The translations under genes and the position numbers were made by a program. This document shows, in pieces, positions 6,684-9,402 of a stretch of DNA of 9,402 nucleotides; within the stretch, counting starts at the first letter, position 1, and the number at the start of each line of letters is the position of its first letter. A model generated the notes under the pieces. The model was not told where the DNA came from, did no database searches, and was given only the letters and a program-made list of their open reading frames with translations. This stretch comes from Chloroflexota bacterium. Lineage in GTDB: Bacteria > Chloroflexota > Dehalococcoidia > UBA2979. The stretch covers positions 1-9,402 of the forward strand of contig VGPB01000064.1 of assembly GCA_016875695.1 (NCBI GenBank), given 5' to 3'.

Positions 6684-9402
6684 CCAGCCAGCCCCGCCGC
6701 ACCAGCCGCACGCGCGCCCCCGCGGGTCGCCATCTCGTCATCGTCGAGTCGCCCGCCAAGGCGCGCACCATCGCGGGCTTCCTCGGCGCCGAGTACATGG
6801 TCGAGTCCTCCATCGGGCACGTGCGCGACCTGCCATCGAAGGCCGCCGAGATTCCGAAGGACGTGAAGCGCGAGCCGTGGGCACGCCTCGGCGTCGACGT
6901 CGACCACGGCTTCGCACCACTGTACGTCGTGCCCGCCACGAAGCAGCCGCAGGTGACCAAGCTGCGTGCGCTGCTCAAGGACGCCGACTCCGTCTACCTC
7001 GCGACCGACGAGGACCGCGAGGGCGAGGCGATCGCGTGGCACCTGAAGGAGGTGTTGCGGCCGCGCGTGCCGATGCACCGCATGGTCTTTCACGAGATCA
7101 CGCGCCAGGCCATCGCCGACGCCATCGACCGCCCGCGCGCCATCGACGAGCACCTCGTGCAGGCGCAGGAGGCGCGCCGCATCCTCGACCGGCTGTACGG
7201 CTACGAGGTCTCGCCGGTGCTGTGGCGCAAGGTGCGGCCCAGGCTGTCCGCCGGCCGCGTGCAGTCCGCCGCCATCCGCATGATCGTCGCGCGCGAGCGC
7301 CTACGCATGCGGTTCGTCACCGCGCGCTACTGGGACGTCGACGCCACGCTCGCGGTGCGCGAGGCCGACGCGACCGCAGGCGCGCCGGCAAGCGTCGCCG
7401 CGCGACTCGTGGAGCTCGCAGGCCAGCGCGTCGCGAGCGGACGCGACTTCGACGCGGCGACCGGCGAGCTGGCAGCGGGCGAGCGCGACGCACGCGTCGT
7501 GCTGCTGGACGAAGCGCGTGCCCGCGCCGTCGCCACTGCGCTCGCCGGCGCTGCAGCGAATGTCATCGAGGTCAACGAGCGCCCGTTCACGCAGCGCCCG
7601 GCGCCGCCCTTCATCACCTCCACGCTGCAGCAGGAGGGGGGCCGCAAGCTGCGCTACACGGCGCAGCGCACCATGAGCGCCGCCCAGTCGCTGTACGAGA
7701 ACGGCTTCATCACGTACATGCGCACCGACTCGACGAACCTGTCGGACGAGGCGCTCAACGCGGCGCGCACGCAGGTACGCGAGCTGTACGGCGCTGAGTA
7801 CGTGCCCGCGCAGCCGCGCCGCTACACGGGCCGCGTGCGCGGCGCGCAGGAGGCGCACGAGGCGATCCGCCCCGCCGGCGACGCGTTCCAACACCCGGAG
7901 CAGCTGCGCGGCCGCGTCGACGGTGACGCCTACCGCCTCTACGAGCTGATCTGGATGCGCACGATCGCCTCGCAGATGCCGGACGCCAGCGGCCTGCGCA
8001 CAGCCATGCGCCTGGCCGCCGAGCTCCCCGGCGAGGGCACCGCCGTGCTCGCCGCGTCCGGCCGCGTGATCACGTTCCCGGGCTTCCTGCGCGCCTACGT
8101 CGAGGGTTCGGACGACCCCGACGCCGAGCTCGAAGAGCAGGAGCGCGTGCTGCCGCCGCTGCGCCAGGGCCAGCCGCTCGACGTCCAGGCGGCGGTGCCG
8201 CGCGGCCACGAGACCCAGCCGCCCGCGCGCTACACGGAAGCAAGCCTCATCCGCGAGCTCGAGGAGCGCGGCATCGGCCGGCCGTCGACGTACGCGTCGA
8301 TCATCGGGACCATCCAGGAGCGCGGCTACGTCCGCAAGCGCGGCAGCGCGCTCGTGCCGATGTTCGTCGCGTTCGCCGTCATGAACCTGCTCGAGCAGCA
8401 CTTCCCCGAGCTCGTGGACCTCGACTTCACCGCGCGCATGGAGAACGACCTCGACCGCGTCGCCGAAGGTGCGCTGGAGGCGACGCCCTGGTTGCACCGC
8501 TTCTACTTCGGCGACCCGGACGCGCCCAAGCACCCCGAGGACGGCGTGGCGAGCGACGGGCTCAAGGCACGCATCGGCGCAGGCTGGGAGGCGATCGACG
8601 CCCGCGAGGTGTCGTCCATCTCGCTCGGCACGGACGCGCACGGGCGCGTCGTCGCGGTGCGCGTCGGGCGCTACGGCCCCTACGTGCAGGCCGGCGACGA
8701 CGAGCCGCGCGCGAGCCTGCCCGAGGACACGCCGCCCGACGAGATCGACCTCGCGGGCGCGCTCGCGCTGCTCGAGCAGGCCGAGCGCAGCGACCAGGTA
8801 CTCGGCACGGACCTCGACAGCGGCCTGCCCGTCTACCTCAAGGTCGGGCGCTACGGGCCGTACGTGCAGCTCGGGCCAGACGACGCGAACGAGGACAAGC
8901 CGCGACGTGCCTCGCTGTGGCCGGACATGGACGCCGCCGCGCTCACGATCGCCGACGCGCAACTGCTGCTCTCCTTCCCGCGCACGCTCGGCCTGCATCC
9001 GCAGAGCGGCGAGCCGGTCACTGTGCAGGACGGGCCGCTCGGCCCATACGTGAAGGCCGGCAAGGAGACCCACAGCCTGCGCGACCACGAGCACCTGCGC
9101 ACGGTCGACCTCGCCGCGGCGGTCGCGCTGCTCGCGCAGCCGCGCCAGCAGCGCGGCCGCCGCGCGGCGGCCGGCCCGCTCGCCGAGCTCGGCGAGCACC
9201 CGGACACCGGCAAGCCGGTGACCGTGCGCAGCGGGCGCTTCGGCCCGTACGTGACGGACGGCACGGTGAACGCGACGATCCCTGCAGGCCGCGACCCGCT
9301 GCAAATCGACCTCGACGAGGCGCTCGACCTGCTCGCGCTGCGCGCCGCGCGACTGCGCGAGCAGGGCCGCGAGCCGGCGCAAGCCCGCGCCCCCCGGCGC
9401 GC
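6680..9402 (+). CDS. topA: DNA topoisomerase I (type IA), 3' end cut by the window
   Basis: Relaxes negatively supercoiled DNA behind RNA and DNA polymerases by cutting one strand through a 5'-phosphotyrosine. There are 907 complete codons with no stop before the window end. A short basic leader (RRTSRTR) precedes the Toprim domain (about 17-145), which has LVIVESPAKARTI (E23) and the acidic metal site TDEDREGEAIAWHL (D110, D112, E114). The type IA core follows with QEARRILDRLYGYEVSP, LSAGRVQSAA, FITSTLQQEG, the active-site ITYMRTDSTNLS (Y346), QEAHEAIRP and GIGRPSTYASII. After about residue 640 come four Topo_C_Rpt modules (G-x-x-GPYV at 663, 723, 785 and 852) in place of the 4-Cys zinc fingers of E. 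coli TopA. This is the arrangement known in actinobacteria. The last visible residues (REPAQARAPRRA) start an Arg/Ala/Pro-rich basic tail. The start has a good ribosome site and overlaps the dprA stop. The family call is secure. Confidence 0.97.
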   Translation, partial: MTSQPRRTSRTRAPAGRHLVIVESPAKARTIAGFLGAEYMVESSIGHVRDLPSKAAEIPKDVKREPWARLGVDVDHGFAPLYVVPATKQPQVTKLRALLKDADSVYLATDEDREGEAIAWHLKEVLRPRVPMHRMVFHEITRQAIADAIDRPRAIDEHLVQAQEARRILDRLYGYEVSPVLWRKVRPRLSAGRVQSAAIRMIVARERLRMRFVTARYWDVDATLAVREADATAGAPASVAARLVELAGQRVASGRDFDAATGELAAGERDARVVLLDEARARAVATALAGAAANVIEVNERPFTQRPAPPFITSTLQQEGGRKLRYTAQRTMSAAQSLYENGFITYMRTDSTNLSDEALNAARTQVRELYGAEYVPAQPRRYTGRVRGAQEAHEAIRPAGDAFQHPEQLRGRVDGDAYRLYELIWMRTIASQMPDASGLRTAMRLAAELPGEGTAVLAASGRVITFPGFLRAYVEGSDDPDAELEEQERVLPPLRQGQPLDVQAAVPRGHETQPPARYTEASLIRELEERGIGRPSTYASIIGTIQERGYVRKRGSALVPMFVAFAVMNLLEQHFPELVDLDFTARMENDLDRVAEGALEATPWLHRFYFGDPDAPKHPEDGVASDGLKARIGAGWEAIDAREVSSISLGTDAHGRVVAVRVGRYGPYVQAGDDEPRASLPEDTPPDEIDLAGALALLEQAERSDQVLGTDLDSGLPVYLKVGRYGPYVQLGPDDANEDKPRRASLWPDMDAAALTIADAQLLLSFPRTLGLHPQSGEPVTVQDGPLGPYVKAGKETHSLRDHEHLRTVDLAAAVALLAQPRQQRGRRAAAGPLAELGEHPDTGKPVTVRSGRFGPYVTDGTVNATIPAGRDPLQIDLDEALDLLALRAARLREQGREPAQARAPRR
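8624..9340 (+). repeat. Four tandem Topo_C_Rpt modules encoded in topA
   Basis: Modules begin at residues 649, 708, 770 and 837 of TopA with LG-x-(D/H).. and each contains a G-x-x-GPYV core: VGRYGPYV, VGRYGPYV, DGPLGPYV and SGRFGPYV. Each ends in an acidic/leucine helix such as DEIDLAGALALLEQ or QIDLDEALDLLAL. Spacing is 59, 62 and 67 residues. At DNA level, 8663-8689 and 8843-8869 are 27-nt stretches 180 bp apart that differ at only two bases. Repeats of this type bind DNA and aid processivity in mycobacterial TopA; the same role here is inferred. Confidence 0.85.

Noticed and set aside
7301..9382. A 693-codon open frame on the minus strand opposite topA
   Set aside because: It is a composition shadow of topA: low-complexity Arg/Ala/Val/Leu/His-rich product, no motif, no ribosome site, and the opposite strand carries intact TopA domains.
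1..9402. CRISPR array, insertion sequence, tRNA/rRNA, att site, toxin-antitoxin or defence genes
   Set aside because: No regularly spaced repeats, terminal inverted repeats, transposase, tRNA cloverleaf or unexplained gene was seen. Almost every base lies in one of five known gene families.

Overview
The window is very GC-rich (about 70% or more by eye, with strong G/C preference at third codon positions). It carries five protein genes packed with almost no spare DNA, all housekeeping or DNA-maintenance functions. The AlaRS wording (for example the stretch around VQKCFRTTDVEEVGD and FEMLGNFSIGDYF), the zinc-finger-free TopA with GRYGPYV-type C-terminal repeats, and the glmU / CBS-membrane protein / dprA / topA order suggest a high-GC Chloroflexota bacterium (Thermomicrobia- or Dehalococcoidia-like). 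A deep actinobacterial lineage is the main alternative. This placement rests on motif recall, not on a search.

Layout. Positions 1-2605 (minus strand) hold alaS, cut at the window edge so that only the last few tens of codons are missing. Positions 2606-2786 are a short divergent control region. Two sigma70-like promoters point in opposite directions there, and their -10 boxes overlap by two bases. On the plus strand follow glmU (2787-4178), a CNNM/CorC-type DUF21-CBS-CorC_HlyC membrane protein with a TTG start (4199-5479), dprA (5535-6683) and topA (6680 to the window end, lacking its 3' end). A hairpin without a U tract lies directly after the CBS-protein stop codon. dprA and topA overlap by ATGA and are probably translationally coupled.

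How the genes relate. AlaRS charges tRNA-Ala. GlmU makes UDP-GlcNAc for the cell wall or glycans. The CBS protein is probably a divalent-cation transporter or a regulator related to one. DprA loads RecA on incoming single-stranded DNA. TopA relaxes negative supercoils. No pathway joins all five; the cluster looks like a conserved housekeeping neighbourhood rather than an accessory island.

I found no mobile element, CRISPR array, tRNA, rRNA, toxin-antitoxin or defence module, and no sign of a new multi-gene system. The points worth a second look are local: a His-rich insert beside the AlaRS editing-site zinc ligands, a Cys cluster in the AlaRS catalytic domain, the overlapping divergent promoters, a strong Shine-Dalgarno sequence upstream of glmU with no standard start codon behind it, a CBS protein whose membrane domain lacks normally conserved motifs, an altered DprA motif, and near-identical DNA repeats in the topA tail.
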